Of a stretch of DNA of 34,337 nt, positions 1 to 8,043 are shown piece by piece. The position numbers were made by a program, and so were the translations under genes. The notes below the pieces were generated by a model that saw only the letters and a list, made by a program, of their open reading frames with translations, did no database searches and was not told the DNA's origin. The stretch is taken from the NCBI GenBank assembly GCA_030146405.1, contig JASLBS010000228.1:1-34337 (forward strand). Reading direction: 5' to 3'. The DNA comes from Arthrobacter sp. (GTDB taxonomy: Bacteria > Actinomycetota > Actinomycetes > Actinomycetales > Micrococcaceae). The stretch's first letter is position 1. Each line of letters begins with the position of its first letter.

Positions 1-842
1 AGACCGTCCTGGCCGCCATCGCCGGGCAGACCAGGCGTATCCGTCTCGGTTCGGCCGTCACCGTCCTCAGCTCCGACGATCCCGTGCGGGTCTACCAGCG
101 CTTCGCCACCCTCGACGCGGCGTCGAACGGGCGCGCCGAAGTGATCCTGGGCCGCGGATCCTTCACGGAGTCCTTCCCCCTCTTCGGCTACGAGCTCTCC
201 GACTACGAGCGGCTCTTCGAGGAGAAGCTCGACCTCTTCTCCGAACTGATCAAGGAGGAACCCGTCACCTGGTCCGGCACCACGCGCCCCGGCCTGAAGA
301 ACCACGAGGTGTACCCCAAGACCACGGGAGGACGCCTGAAGACCTGGATCGGCGTCGGTGGCAGCCCTGAATCGGTGGTGCGCGCCGCCCGGTACGGCAT
401 GCCCCTCATGCTCGCGATCATCGGAGGAGATCCCGCACGCTTCGCTCCCTACGTCGATCTGTACCACCGGGCACTGAACCAGCTCGGTCAACCCACCCTG
501 CCCATCGGCGTGCACTCCCCGGGATACATCGCCGACTCGGACGAGCAGGCGCGCGAGGAACTGTGGCCGGACAACCGCATCATGCGCGACCGCCTCGGCC
601 GCGAGCGCGGCTGGGGACCCACCACGCGCGAGGAGTTCGAGCAGGAGGCCGATTCCGGGTCGCTGTACGTGGGGTCCCCGGAGACCGTGGCCCGGAAGAT
701 CGCCGCCACGGCGCAGGTCCTCGGGATCGACCGCTTCGACATGAAGTACAGCGCGGGTCCGCTGCCGCACGAGAAGCTCATGCACAGCATCGAGCTCTAC
801 GGGACGAAGGTCATTCCCCTGGTACGGGAGATGCTCGCCTGA
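1..842 (+). CDS. LLM-class flavin-dependent oxidoreductase (luciferase-like), 5'-truncated by window edge
   Basis: The reading frame is open from the first bases of the window, so the N-terminus lies outside. The visible part begins with an IRLGSAVTVLSSDDPVRVYQ-like stretch, typical of the middle of the luciferase-like monooxygenase barrel. It continues through a DAASNGRAEVILGRGSF segment and ends with the family's C-terminal part (GSPETVARKIA about 50 residues before the end). Members are soluble TIM-barrel enzymes that use F420 or FMN to oxidise small organic substrates; the substrate cannot be read from sequence. An internal GTG at 84 could be mistaken for the start, but the family motif continues upstream in frame, so I treat the gene as partial. 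It is followed by a gene-free stretch of 292 bp with two hairpins before the signal peptidase gene. Confidence 0.85.
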   Translation, partial: TVLAAIAGQTRRIRLGSAVTVLSSDDPVRVYQRFATLDAASNGRAEVILGRGSFTESFPLFGYELSDYERLFEEKLDLFSELIKEEPVTWSGTTRPGLKNHEVYPKTTGGRLKTWIGVGGSPESVVRAARYGMPLMLAIIGGDPARFAPYVDLYHRALNQLGQPTLPIGVHSPGYIADSDEQAREELWPDNRIMRDRLGRERGWGPTTREEFEQEADSGSLYVGSPETVARKIAATAQVLGIDRFDMKYSAGPLPHEKLMHSIELYGTKVIPLVREMLA

Positions 843-873
843 GCAGAACGGGACGAGAACCATCGCGCCTCCG

Positions 874-911
874 GGGCGTGGGTAACGTGAGCGCCGTAAG
901 CCCGCACGCCC
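874..911. terminator. GC-rich hairpin after the oxidoreductase
   Basis: GGGCGTG at 874-880 pairs with CACGCCC at 905-911, 31 nt after the oxidoreductase stop codon. There is no T-run, so intrinsic termination is only probable. The surrounding 843-1134 stretch holds no convincing coding frame. Confidence 0.35.
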
Positions 912-1034
912 AGTGAACCGGAAGCGCCGTCGTGGTCTTCGCCCTTTCTTCGGTCTTCTTTCGGCCTTACGGCACGGCGCCTTTGAGGCGCGTCGCCCAG
1001 AGTGGAGTTCAGGAGCACAGCACTCCCGGGTCTT

Positions 1035-1070
1035 CCCGCCGGTTCCGGTCCGTCCACCGGAGCCGGCGGG
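1035..1070. repeat. Long imperfect hairpin upstream of the signal peptidase gene
   Basis: CCCGCCGG (1035-1042) pairs with CCGGCGGG (1063-1070), and inside it TCCGG (1044-1048) pairs with CCGGA (1057-1061). This gives about 14 pairs, including one G-T wobble, around an 8-nt loop. It lies about 65 nt upstream of the GTG start at 1135, so it is either in the leader of that gene or an upstream terminator. No T-run follows. Confidence 0.4.
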
Positions 1071-1134
1071 AGACGTTCACCGGGCCGTGCTCCACCACGG
1101 ACGACCAGGACCAGCAGCAGTATGAGGAGCAGAC

Positions 1135-2193
1135 GTGACGACGATCGATCTTCCCGCCATCACGACAGTGCGCACCGGCGCACGCCGCTCCCACCGCGCA
1201 CCAGCCGCGGCGGCGGTGGAGACGACCGTCGTCGTCGAGCGCCCCTCGATGATGCAGCGCCTCATCAGCCTGCTCGGTACGCTGCTCCTGATCCTCGCGG
1301 TGGTCGCCGTCCTCTTCCTCGCGATCGGCCCACGCTTCCTCGGGTACCAGACCGCCACCATGCTCACCGGCAGCATGTCGCCCGGCATCGATCCCGGGGA
1401 CGTCGTGGTCACCACCGTCCAGCCCGTGAACGAGGTGGCCGTCGGTGACATCATCAGTTATCACATCCCCGTGGAGGACCACCGGGTGGAGACCCACCGC
1501 GTGATCGAGGTGATCCACGGGGAGGACGGCAGTACCGCCGTCCGTACCAAGGGTGATGCGAACCAGTCGGAGGACCCCTGGGTCGCCACGCTCGAGGGGA
1601 ACCACCTCTACGAGGCCAAGGCCGTGATCCCCGGGGTCGGGAACGTCATCCGTGCCCTACGGACCCCGACGGTCAGCCACATCCTGGTCTACGGCGTCCC
1701 CACGGTCCTGGTGGGCGGGCTGCTGATGATGATCTGGCGCCGCCCCGAGGACACCGACGCCGCACCGACAGCAGTTTCCGGCGGGGGATCGGCCACGTCC
1801 GCCACCGGTCCGGAGAGTACCCGGCCACCCGCAACCGCCAGGACCGATGTGTCACAGCTACCCGTGCTCGACCAGCAGATCCTCGACGACCTCGGAGCGG
1901 AACTCGCCAGCCGCGCGGGTGCTCACCGCTTCGCCGCGACCTTCGGGGACATGCTCCCGGAACGGATCGACGGAGTGGAGGCCGCCTTCGGTTCCGGTGA
2001 CACCGACGCCGCCCTCGTGGCGATCCTCAGCCTCAACGTGAGTTCCTCGATGGTGGGCGCTCGCCGTCTGGAGGAGTTCTCCTCTGCCGCCCTGGAGCTC
2101 GCCGACGAACCCTCGGCACATGCAGGACTCATTCGCCGCCTACGGATCCTCGGTGCCGAATTTCAGTCGGAGCTGGGCGGCATCATCCGGTAG
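1135..2193 (+). CDS. SipW-type signal peptidase I fused to a degenerate Hpt-like domain
   Basis: The 352-residue protein has two parts. Residues about 40-205 are a signal peptidase of the SipW/archaeal S26B type: a membrane segment at about 41-65, the catalytic serine box TGSMSPGIDPGD (Ser80), a histidine in THRVIEV (His121) where the bacterial Lys-type enzymes use lysine, a KGDANQSED box near 139-147, and a second membrane segment at about 181-201. After a Pro/Ser/Thr-rich linker (about 205-243), residues about 244-350 resemble a histidine phosphotransfer four-helix domain (LPERIDGVEAAFGSGD, then LSLNVSSSMVGA). The active-site histidine expected at position 298 is leucine, so phosphotransfer is unlikely. 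GTG 1135 was chosen because GAGGAG lies just upstream. A GTG at 1848 inside the linker could start the Hpt part separately, but its ribosome site is weak. The 3' end overlaps the convergent response regulator by 31 bp. Confidence 0.82.
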   Translation: MTTIDLPAITTVRTGARRSHRAPAAAAVETTVVVERPSMMQRLISLLGTLLLILAVVAVLFLAIGPRFLGYQTATMLTGSMSPGIDPGDVVVTTVQPVNEVAVGDIISYHIPVEDHRVETHRVIEVIHGEDGSTAVRTKGDANQSEDPWVATLEGNHLYEAKAVIPGVGNVIRALRTPTVSHILVYGVPTVLVGGLLMMIWRRPEDTDAAPTAVSGGGSATSATGPESTRPPATARTDVSQLPVLDQQILDDLGAELASRAGAHRFAATFGDMLPERIDGVEAAFGSGDTDAALVAILSLNVSSSMVGARRLEEFSSAALELADEPSAHAGLIRRLRILGAEFQSELGGIIR

Positions 2194-2960
2194 CCGACGC
2201 CACGCACTGTCCGGATGAACCGGGGAGCCTTCGTGTCCTCACGGAGTTTCTTACGCAGGTTCCGGATGTGGACCTCCACGAGGTGCTGGTCGTTGACCCA
2301 CCCGTCACCCCAGATCCGCGACAGCAGGGTCTCGCGCTGCCACACGCGTCGCGGCCCGGAGACGAGCGTCGCCAGGAGGTCGAACTCGATCCGCGTGAGC
2401 GGTACCTCCACGTCGTCGAGCATGGCCACCCGACCCTCGAGATCGATGCTGATCGGCCCGTGCGTGAGGAGTACCGCCACGTCGTCCTGCGGGGCAGCCA
2501 CCGGCGGTGCGGACTGCGCCGCCGGCTCGGGTGCGCTGATCTCCACCTCGGTCAGCGGTTGCGTCACGTTGCGCACGGTGCTCCTCGGCCTCCGGAACAT
2601 CGCATTGACCCTGGCGCCCACCTCCCGGGGACTGAAGGGCTTGACCACGAAGTCGTCGGCGCCGATCTCGAGCCCGATCAGGCGGTCGATTTCGTCCTGC
2701 CGGGCGGTGATCATGATGACGTAGGCGTCGGTGATGGGCCTGATCTGCCGGCAGACCTCCACACCATCGATGTCCGGGAGGTTCAGATCCAGTGTCACGA
2801 GGTCCGGCTGGTGCTCCCGGACCAGGGCCACGCCCTGGCGTCCGTTCTCCGCTTCCAGAACGGTGAAGCCGTTCATGCCGAGCGTCATGACCAGCAACTG
2901 CCGCACATCAGCGTCATCTTCGATGACGAGGGCAACACGCGCGTCAGGTTCTGAAGTCAT
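2163..2960 (-). CDS. OmpR/PhoB-family response regulator transcription factor
   Basis: A 265-residue two-component regulator. The N-terminal receiver domain has the acidic pocket IEDD (Glu14-Asp16), the phospho-acceptor Asp58 in LVTLDLNLPD and the conserved lysine in DDFVVKPF (Lys107). A linker rich in Ala, Pro and Glu (about 125-165) leads to a C-terminal winged-helix DNA-binding domain (LTRIEFDLLATLVS, then VEVHIRNLRKKL and TVRGVGYRM). I place the start at the ATG at 2960, because the receiver fold begins right after it and TAGGAAAC precedes it; a longer in-frame start at 3020 adds only unstructured residues. The gene lies 74 nt downstream of the GGDEF-EAL gene on the same strand and is probably co-transcribed with it. 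No sensor kinase is adjacent, so its phosphodonor is unknown. Confidence 0.92.
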   Translation of the reverse strand: MTSEPDARVALVIEDDADVRQLLVMTLGMNGFTVLEAENGRQGVALVREHQPDLVTLDLNLPDIDGVEVCRQIRPITDAYVIMITARQDEIDRLIGLEIGADDFVVKPFSPREVGARVNAMFRRPRSTVRNVTQPLTEVEISAPEPAAQSAPPVAAPQDDVAVLLTHGPISIDLEGRVAMLDDVEVPLTRIEFDLLATLVSGPRRVWQRETLLSRIWGDGWVNDQHLVEVHIRNLRKKLREDTKAPRFIRTVRGVGYRMMPPSSD

Positions 2961-3034
2961 GTTTCCTACAGTGCCAGATATCCCGAGGAGCACCGAGTGC
3001 ATCGGCCGGTTCTCCCGCATTCGTGGCGGAACCG

Positions 3035-5311
3035 CTAACCGGGCAGGGGTGGGGTCAGCGACCGGGCTGTCGCGGGGAGACCTGCCTGCACCGCGATCCA
3101 GGGCGCCACCTCCTGTGCGGGCAGGGGCGCGGCCAGCAGGAACCCCTGTGCGTAGTCACAGCCCTGCTCGCGCAGCTCCTGCAGGGTCGCCTCGTCCTCG
3201 ACGCCCTCGGCCACCACCCGCAGGTCGAGGCTGTGCGCCAGATCGATGATGGAGCGCACCAGACCGAGCGCACGCTTGTCCTGCTGCATGGCGGTGATGA
3301 ACGAGCGGTCCAGCTTCAGCTCGTCCACCGGGAGATCACGAAGATAGGCGAGGGAGCTGTACCCCGTGCCGAAATCGTCGATCGAGACCTGGACGCCCTC
3401 CCCACGGAGCCGCCCGAGGATGAGGGCGGTCCCGGCCGGATCGGACAGCAGCACGTCCTCCGTGATCTCCAGCACGAGGCACGACGCCGGCACCGCATGG
3501 CGCTCGAGGAGGGTGAGGATCTCGGACGGCAGGAACGGCACGATGCAGGAACCCGACATGTTGACCGCGACGACGACGTCGAGCCCCTCGGTCCGCCATC
3601 GGGCAACCCGCCGCACCGCCCGCTCGAGGACCAGGGAGGACAGGTTGGGCATGAGCCCGGCCTCCTCCACGAGCGGGAGGAATTCTCCCGGCGCGAGTTG
3701 CCCCCGCAGTGGGTGGTTCCAGCGGATCAGGGCTTCCACTCCCATGACTTGCTGATCGGCGAGACGGATCTTCGGCTGGTAGTGGAGTTCGAACTCGTCC
3801 GCGGCGAGCGCGGCGCGGAGTTCCTGGACGGTGCGGAGCCGCAGGGCACCGTCGTCGTCGTCCGATGCATCGTAGACGTGATGGCCGCTCCTCGCCGACT
3901 TGGCCCGGAACATCGCGATGTCCGCCTTGCGCATGAGCACGTTCATGTCCGTCCCCTGTGCCGGCGCGAGGGAGATCCCGATGCTCGCACTCACCTGGAG
4001 CGTGGTGGTTCGCAGACGGACCGGCTCGGCGAGTTCCGCCTCCAGGCGCTGGGCGGCCGTGATCGCTTCCTGCTCCGTCATACCCTCGAGGAACACGGCG
4101 AACTCATCACCCCCGAGACGGGCCAGCAGATCACCCGGGCGGAGCTGACCACTGAAGCGCCTGCTCACCTGGACCAGGAGTGCGTCTCCGACGTCGTGCC
4201 CCAGTGCATCATTGACGTGCTTGAATCGGTCGAGATCGATCAGGAACAGCGCTCCGGTGTGTCCCCTGTCCAGTCGGTACGGGACATCGGTCAACAGGGC
4301 GCGTCGGTTGGGCAGGCCCGTGAGCTCGTCGGTGCGCGCGAGACTCACGAGCATGCGGTGCCGGAAGGCGAGGGGAACGGCTGCCAGGGCGAGGGTGGCG
4401 GCTGCGAAGATCACGGCGAGCAACGGGATGTCGATCTGGGTGCCCACCACCAGCACGGCGAGCGCGCACGCCGTGGAGATCACGGGTGCGGCGATCTCGG
4501 GGATCTCGTAGAGCCGTCCGCGCGCAGCGCGGCGGGGCTGTGCGACGCCGTCCACCCAGGCGGCGATGCCCACGAGTCCTGCCACCCACCCGACATCGAT
4601 GACGGAGCCGACCACGTAGTCGTCGAGACCGAGGGCGTACGCCAGGTCGGCCGCGGAGAACACGATGACACCCGCGATGAGCAGGGGCCATCGCGGGCCG
4701 ATGTCGAGACCGCGCAGCGAGAGTACCCCGCCCACAGCCGTGATGAGGAGGAGATCGAGGAGCGGATAGACGATCGCGACGATCAACTCGAACGTGGTGC
4801 CGTCCGCCCTCACCGTGCTCAGGACGGGCGAGAGCGCCAGTGCCATCAGTGACGCGGCCCCGAGCGCGCCCACGATGCTGTCCAGCACGAGTGGCCACAC
4901 CAGGGTCCGGAGCTTCCGCACCACTGCCACGATCAGAGCTGCGAGGAGGAGCGGGTAGAAAAGGAAGTAGGCGACGTCCGCCAGCGACACCTCCACCAGC
5001 ATCTGCTCGCCGTCCAGCGAGAGGGTGTAGTAGGCGTCGCCGGCGGAATACACGAGCACCGCCGACGTCGCGAGGACGATCTGCGGCTCCCTGAAGCGCG
5101 TCCGCACGGAGGCATTCACGCAGAGGGCCGCGGCCGCCAGCGCAGTGAGCAGGTACAGCCAGCCGTCGAGCAGTGGGTCGAACGTCGTGGAATCGCCCAG
5201 GGCAATAGCCAGAAGATAGACCGCGAGGAGCAGGACCATGATCCCCGTCAGGAGCCCGGAGAGGCGGTCACGGGTGCGTCGTCCTCCCGTCCGCGCGCTG
5301 GTGCGCCGCAT
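3035..5311 (-). CDS. Membrane GGDEF-EAL protein (cyclic di-GMP synthesis/hydrolysis)
   Basis: A 758-residue protein with about ten predicted membrane helices in residues 20-315, a GGDEF domain at about 325-480 and an EAL domain at about 495-745. The GGDEF signature is intact (RLGGDEF, 398-404) and is preceded at the correct five-residue spacing by an RPGD inhibitory I-site (391-394). The EAL signature is also intact (VEALIRW, Glu526), with DDFGTGYSS (645-653), LKLDRSF and AEGVE. Both activities are therefore possible: GTP to c-di-GMP and c-di-GMP to pGpG. The membrane part is not a sensor type I can name. It is upstream of, and probably in an operon with, the response regulator. The ATG at 5311 follows a GGGGGA stretch. 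Confidence 0.93.
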   Translation of the reverse strand: MRRTSARTGGRRTRDRLSGLLTGIMVLLLAVYLLAIALGDSTTFDPLLDGWLYLLTALAAAALCVNASVRTRFREPQIVLATSAVLVYSAGDAYYTLSLDGEQMLVEVSLADVAYFLFYPLLLAALIVAVVRKLRTLVWPLVLDSIVGALGAASLMALALSPVLSTVRADGTTFELIVAIVYPLLDLLLITAVGGVLSLRGLDIGPRWPLLIAGVIVFSAADLAYALGLDDYVVGSVIDVGWVAGLVGIAAWVDGVAQPRRAARGRLYEIPEIAAPVISTACALAVLVVGTQIDIPLLAVIFAAATLALAAVPLAFRHRMLVSLARTDELTGLPNRRALLTDVPYRLDRGHTGALFLIDLDRFKHVNDALGHDVGDALLVQVSRRFSGQLRPGDLLARLGGDEFAVFLEGMTEQEAITAAQRLEAELAEPVRLRTTTLQVSASIGISLAPAQGTDMNVLMRKADIAMFRAKSARSGHHVYDASDDDDGALRLRTVQELRAALAADEFELHYQPKIRLADQQVMGVEALIRWNHPLRGQLAPGEFLPLVEEAGLMPNLSSLVLERAVRRVARWRTEGLDVVVAVNMSGSCIVPFLPSEILTLLERHAVPASCLVLEITEDVLLSDPAGTALILGRLRGEGVQVSIDDFGTGYSSLAYLRDLPVDELKLDRSFITAMQQDKRALGLVRSIIDLAHSLDLRVVAEGVEDEATLQELREQGCDYAQGFLLAAPLPAQEVAPWIAVQAGLPATARSLTPPLPG

Positions 5312-5422
5312 TCGTCCCCCGATCTCATTGCGGTCATGGCAAGAGAAGCATAGGAGTGGCCGGGGAGCCCTCGGGGCAATACCGCGCCTGGAAGCCGTTT
5401 CCTGCCGAAATACTTGGTCGAT

Positions 5423-5447
5423 CCGCGGGAGGGGGCGTCTCCCGCGG
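5423..5447 (-). terminator. Hairpin after the FAD oxidoreductase operon
   Basis: A perfect 9-bp inverted repeat, CCGCGGGAG / CTCCCGCGG (5423-5431 and 5439-5447), with a 7-nt loop, beginning 6 nt past the stop codon of the leftward FAD oxidoreductase. It has no clear T-run, as is common for actinobacterial terminators. Confidence 0.6.
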
Positions 5448-5452
5448 CCCCG

Positions 5453-6892
5453 TCAGACCCCGAGGTCCGGTACGGCGAGCCCGAACTCCCGCTTGAGAGC
5501 GAGCTTCGCCGCATTGAACCCGGCCATGCCGTGCACCCCGGGCCCCGGTGACGTGGACTGGGAGCAGAGGTAGACACCCTTGATCGGTACCGCCCACGGC
5601 TGGAGGGAAGGCACCGGGCGGGCGATGATCTGTCGGAGGTTCACCGCGCCACTGCTGAAATCGCCTCCCACGTAGTTGGAGTTGTACGCCTCGAGCTCGT
5701 GCGCCGTCGTCGTGTGGGTGCGGACCACGACGTCGCGGAAACCCGGCGCGAACCGCTCGATCTGCGCGGTGATGGCCTCGGCCATGTCCCGTGTGGAACC
5801 GCGGGGTACGTGGCAGTACGTCCAGAGCATGTGCCTGCCCGCCGGTGCGCGGGTGGGATCGAACGACGACGGCTGGGACACCAGCACGTAGGGACTGTCC
5901 GGATGCTGCCCCCGGTTCACCTGCAGCTCGCCCGCCGCGATCTCCTCCCGAGGGCCGCCGAGGTGGGCGGTTCCCGCGCGGTGCAGTTCAGGGTGCGTCC
6001 ACGGAACGGGTCCGGAGAGGATGAAGTCCACCTTGCAGGCGGCGTTGCCGTAGGTGAAGGCGCCGAGAGCCGCCTCGTAGGCCGCCGGCAGATGCCCACG
6101 GGACATACTGCTCAGCGTAGTGGGCGCGACGTCGAGGAGAACGGCTTTGGCATCGGACACCTCGGCGAGCGTCTGCACCCTGCTGTCCGTGATGATCTCC
6201 CCACCGTGCTCCCGGATGTCCACGGCCATGGCCTCCGCGATGGATTGCGACCCACCCACGGGAATCGGCCAGCCCACCGTGTGGGCCAGGAGATTCAGCG
6301 CCAACCCCGCCCCCGCTCCGGCGAGCGAGGGCAGCGTACCCACCGGGTGCGCCATCACGCCGGTGACGAGCGCCCGCGCCTCCTCCGTCCGGAAGCGGCG
6401 GTTCCACGAGGGCAGACCCTGGTCGAGGGTGGCCAGCCCGAACCGGAGGACGGCTTCGGGACTCCTGGGAATGCGCACCACATGGTTCAGTGTGAAGGCC
6501 AGGATGGCCTCCTCGCGCTCGCTCAGCGGCTGGATGAGCCGCCGGTACGCCTCGCCGTCCGCGCCCAACCCTTCGACGGTCCTGTCCATGCTGCGGTAGG
6601 CGATTCCGGCCCGACCACCGTCGAGCGGATGGGCGAAGGAGACCTCCGGGACGGCGAACCCGATCCGCCTGCTCAATTCGAACGCGCGGAAGAACGGGGA
6701 GGCGAGTGCCATGGGATGCACTGCCGAACAGAAATCGTGCAGGTGGTCCTTCTCCATCAGCTCGACGGTCCGGGACCCACCCCCGATCGTCGGCGCTGCC
6801 TCATGGACGCGGACGGACAGGCCTGCCCGCGCCATGACGACGGCGGCCGCGAGACCGTTGGGACCGGCACCGACAACTTCGACGTCGAACAT
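5453..6892 (-). CDS. NAD(P)/FAD-dependent oxidoreductase, phytoene desaturase/CrtI-like
   Basis: A 479-residue flavoprotein of the amine-oxidase/phytoene-desaturase superfamily. The N-terminal dinucleotide-binding motif is VVGAGPNGLAAA (GxGxxG at 8-13), followed by a conserved acidic residue in VRVHEAAPTIGGGSRT. The C-terminus has the typical FAD-closing motif GPGVHGMAGFNAAKLAL. Related actinobacterial proteins are usually annotated only as NAD(P)/FAD-dependent oxidoreductases; the substrate is unknown, and no carotenoid synthase is in the window. The start at 6892 is supported by AGGAGAGGAA just upstream; an in-frame start at 6931 would add 13 residues of poor quality. It follows the FemAB-like gene by 44 nt and is the last gene of that operon. 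Confidence 0.85.
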   Translation of the reverse strand: MFDVEVVGAGPNGLAAAVVMARAGLSVRVHEAAPTIGGGSRTVELMEKDHLHDFCSAVHPMALASPFFRAFELSRRIGFAVPEVSFAHPLDGGRAGIAYRSMDRTVEGLGADGEAYRRLIQPLSEREEAILAFTLNHVVRIPRSPEAVLRFGLATLDQGLPSWNRRFRTEEARALVTGVMAHPVGTLPSLAGAGAGLALNLLAHTVGWPIPVGGSQSIAEAMAVDIREHGGEIITDSRVQTLAEVSDAKAVLLDVAPTTLSSMSRGHLPAAYEAALGAFTYGNAACKVDFILSGPVPWTHPELHRAGTAHLGGPREEIAAGELQVNRGQHPDSPYVLVSQPSSFDPTRAPAGRHMLWTYCHVPRGSTRDMAEAITAQIERFAPGFRDVVVRTHTTTAHELEAYNSNYVGGDFSSGAVNLRQIIARPVPSLQPWAVPIKGVYLCSQSTSPGPGVHGMAGFNAAKLALKREFGLAVPDLGV

Positions 6893-6936
6893 GGTGGTTC
6901 CTCTCCTGCAGGCGCGGGGTGTGCCCCGCACCGGCG

Positions 6937-8043
6937 TTAGGTCTTCGGGGTGTCCGCTACGGGCTGCTGCGATGCACGTGCACGACGCAACAGCGCCGCA
7001 CTCCGTCCCGCGGCGGATCGCGCCAGGGTGGGCGCCGTGCGCCGCGCGCGCAGCATCGAAGCCACGGCGGCGTAGCGCAGCGGGTGGAGCGGCACGTCGT
7101 AGGTGGTGGGCACCACCACCACCTGCTTCGAGAAGTTCCGCTTGAACGTGGTGACGTTCGCGAGGCCCGGATAGTTCTCGCTCACGATCCCCGTCAGTCC
7201 GCAGGCGGTGTTGCCGGCCGCCCTGAGGGTGCGGAAGGCCTCCCAGAGCAGCAGGTAGGGGGCGAAGGTGGTACGGGCCGCGTGGGTGCTCCCGGCGAAG
7301 TAGTAGACCGAGTAGCCCCGGTATTCGGTGGTGATCAACCAGCTCAACGGAATACCGTCCTGGTACCCCACGAGCAGGCGGAGATGTTCCCCGAGCACGG
7401 TCAGCAGGGTCTCGTAGTAGCGGGAGTCGAAGGGCTGGAAGCCGTCACGTTCGCCGGTCTCCTGCATGATCGGATACAGCTGGTGTGCGAACACCTCCAG
7501 CCATTCCTCTCGAGGAATATGACGGACCTCCACGCCGTTCCGTTGCGCCCGGCGGATGCTGTTGCGTGCATTCGGCCGGAAGCTCTTCAGGATGTCCCCC
7601 TCCGAAGGGGTCAGATCCACGACGATCTCCCGCTCGTACCACCCGTGCTCGATCGGATCGGTTGCCGGAGCCTGCAGCGTGGCGACCTGCAGCCGCACGT
7701 ACAGCGGGCTCAGTTCCGTCGAGTCCAGGAATTGCCTGCGGACGGTCTCGAGCAGGAGCCTCTCGGCCACCGGGGTCCGCTCGGCGAACCAGACCGGGCC
7801 GTTGACCACCACCACCGACTCCCGGAAGCGCCTCACCACCTGGAGGAAGCTCGCGGTGGCGATCAGTTCGCCGGCGGCATCCCGATACGCCCAGATGCCG
7901 AGGGGTGTACGCCCCAGGGCGTTCTCGAAGTCCACCCAGGAGGGCGTCTGCTCGAGGGGGATGACGACGTCAGGGTGGGCCTCGGCGATCGCGTCGAAGT
8001 CGTCGCGATCGAGCCGCGTGTAGGTCAGGGGTGCTGCACTCAC
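6937..8043 (-). CDS. FemAB/MurM-like aminoacyltransferase (GNAT fold)
   Basis: A 368-residue protein of the FemABX family, which transfers amino acids from tRNA to the lipid II stem peptide to build the peptidoglycan cross-bridge. Supporting features are the N-terminal PLEQTPSWVDFENALGR, RLQVATLQ, the VVDLTPSEGDILKSFRPNAR and NSIRRAQRNGV stretch (the common FemX signature of a block on Lys/Arg-rich helices), GIPLSWLI and VYYFAGSTHA. Residue specificity cannot be predicted. The start is the GTG at 8043: it overlaps the upstream GT87 stop codon in a GTGA arrangement (8040-8043) and has GGAAG upstream. The reading frame stays open far upstream, but that part only mirrors the GT87 gene. Translational coupling to GT87 suggests a shared cell-envelope role. 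Confidence 0.85.
   Translation of the reverse strand: MSAAPLTYTRLDRDDFDAIAEAHPDVVIPLEQTPSWVDFENALGRTPLGIWAYRDAAGELIATASFLQVVRRFRESVVVVNGPVWFAERTPVAERLLLETVRRQFLDSTELSPLYVRLQVATLQAPATDPIEHGWYEREIVVDLTPSEGDILKSFRPNARNSIRRAQRNGVEVRHIPREEWLEVFAHQLYPIMQETGERDGFQPFDSRYYETLLTVLGEHLRLLVGYQDGIPLSWLITTEYRGYSVYYFAGSTHAARTTFAPYLLLWEAFRTLRAAGNTACGLTGIVSENYPGLANVTTFKRNFSKQVVVVPTTYDVPLHPLRYAAVASMLRARRTAPTLARSAAGRSAALLRRARASQQPVADTPKT

Noticed and set aside
1848..2193. The Hpt-like domain as a separate gene starting at GTG 1848
   Set aside because: The frame is continuous with the peptidase, there is no stop between the parts, and the ribosome site is poor. It is kept as an alternative in the gene entry.
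3023..4852. A 609-codon open frame on the + strand
   Set aside because: It is antisense to the GGDEF-EAL gene, whose motifs are intact. The translation is His/Arg/Gly-rich without any family signal and reflects GC-biased codon use.
5699..6940. A 413-codon open frame on the + strand
   Set aside because: It is antisense to the FAD oxidoreductase, with low-complexity Arg/His-rich translation and no ribosome site.
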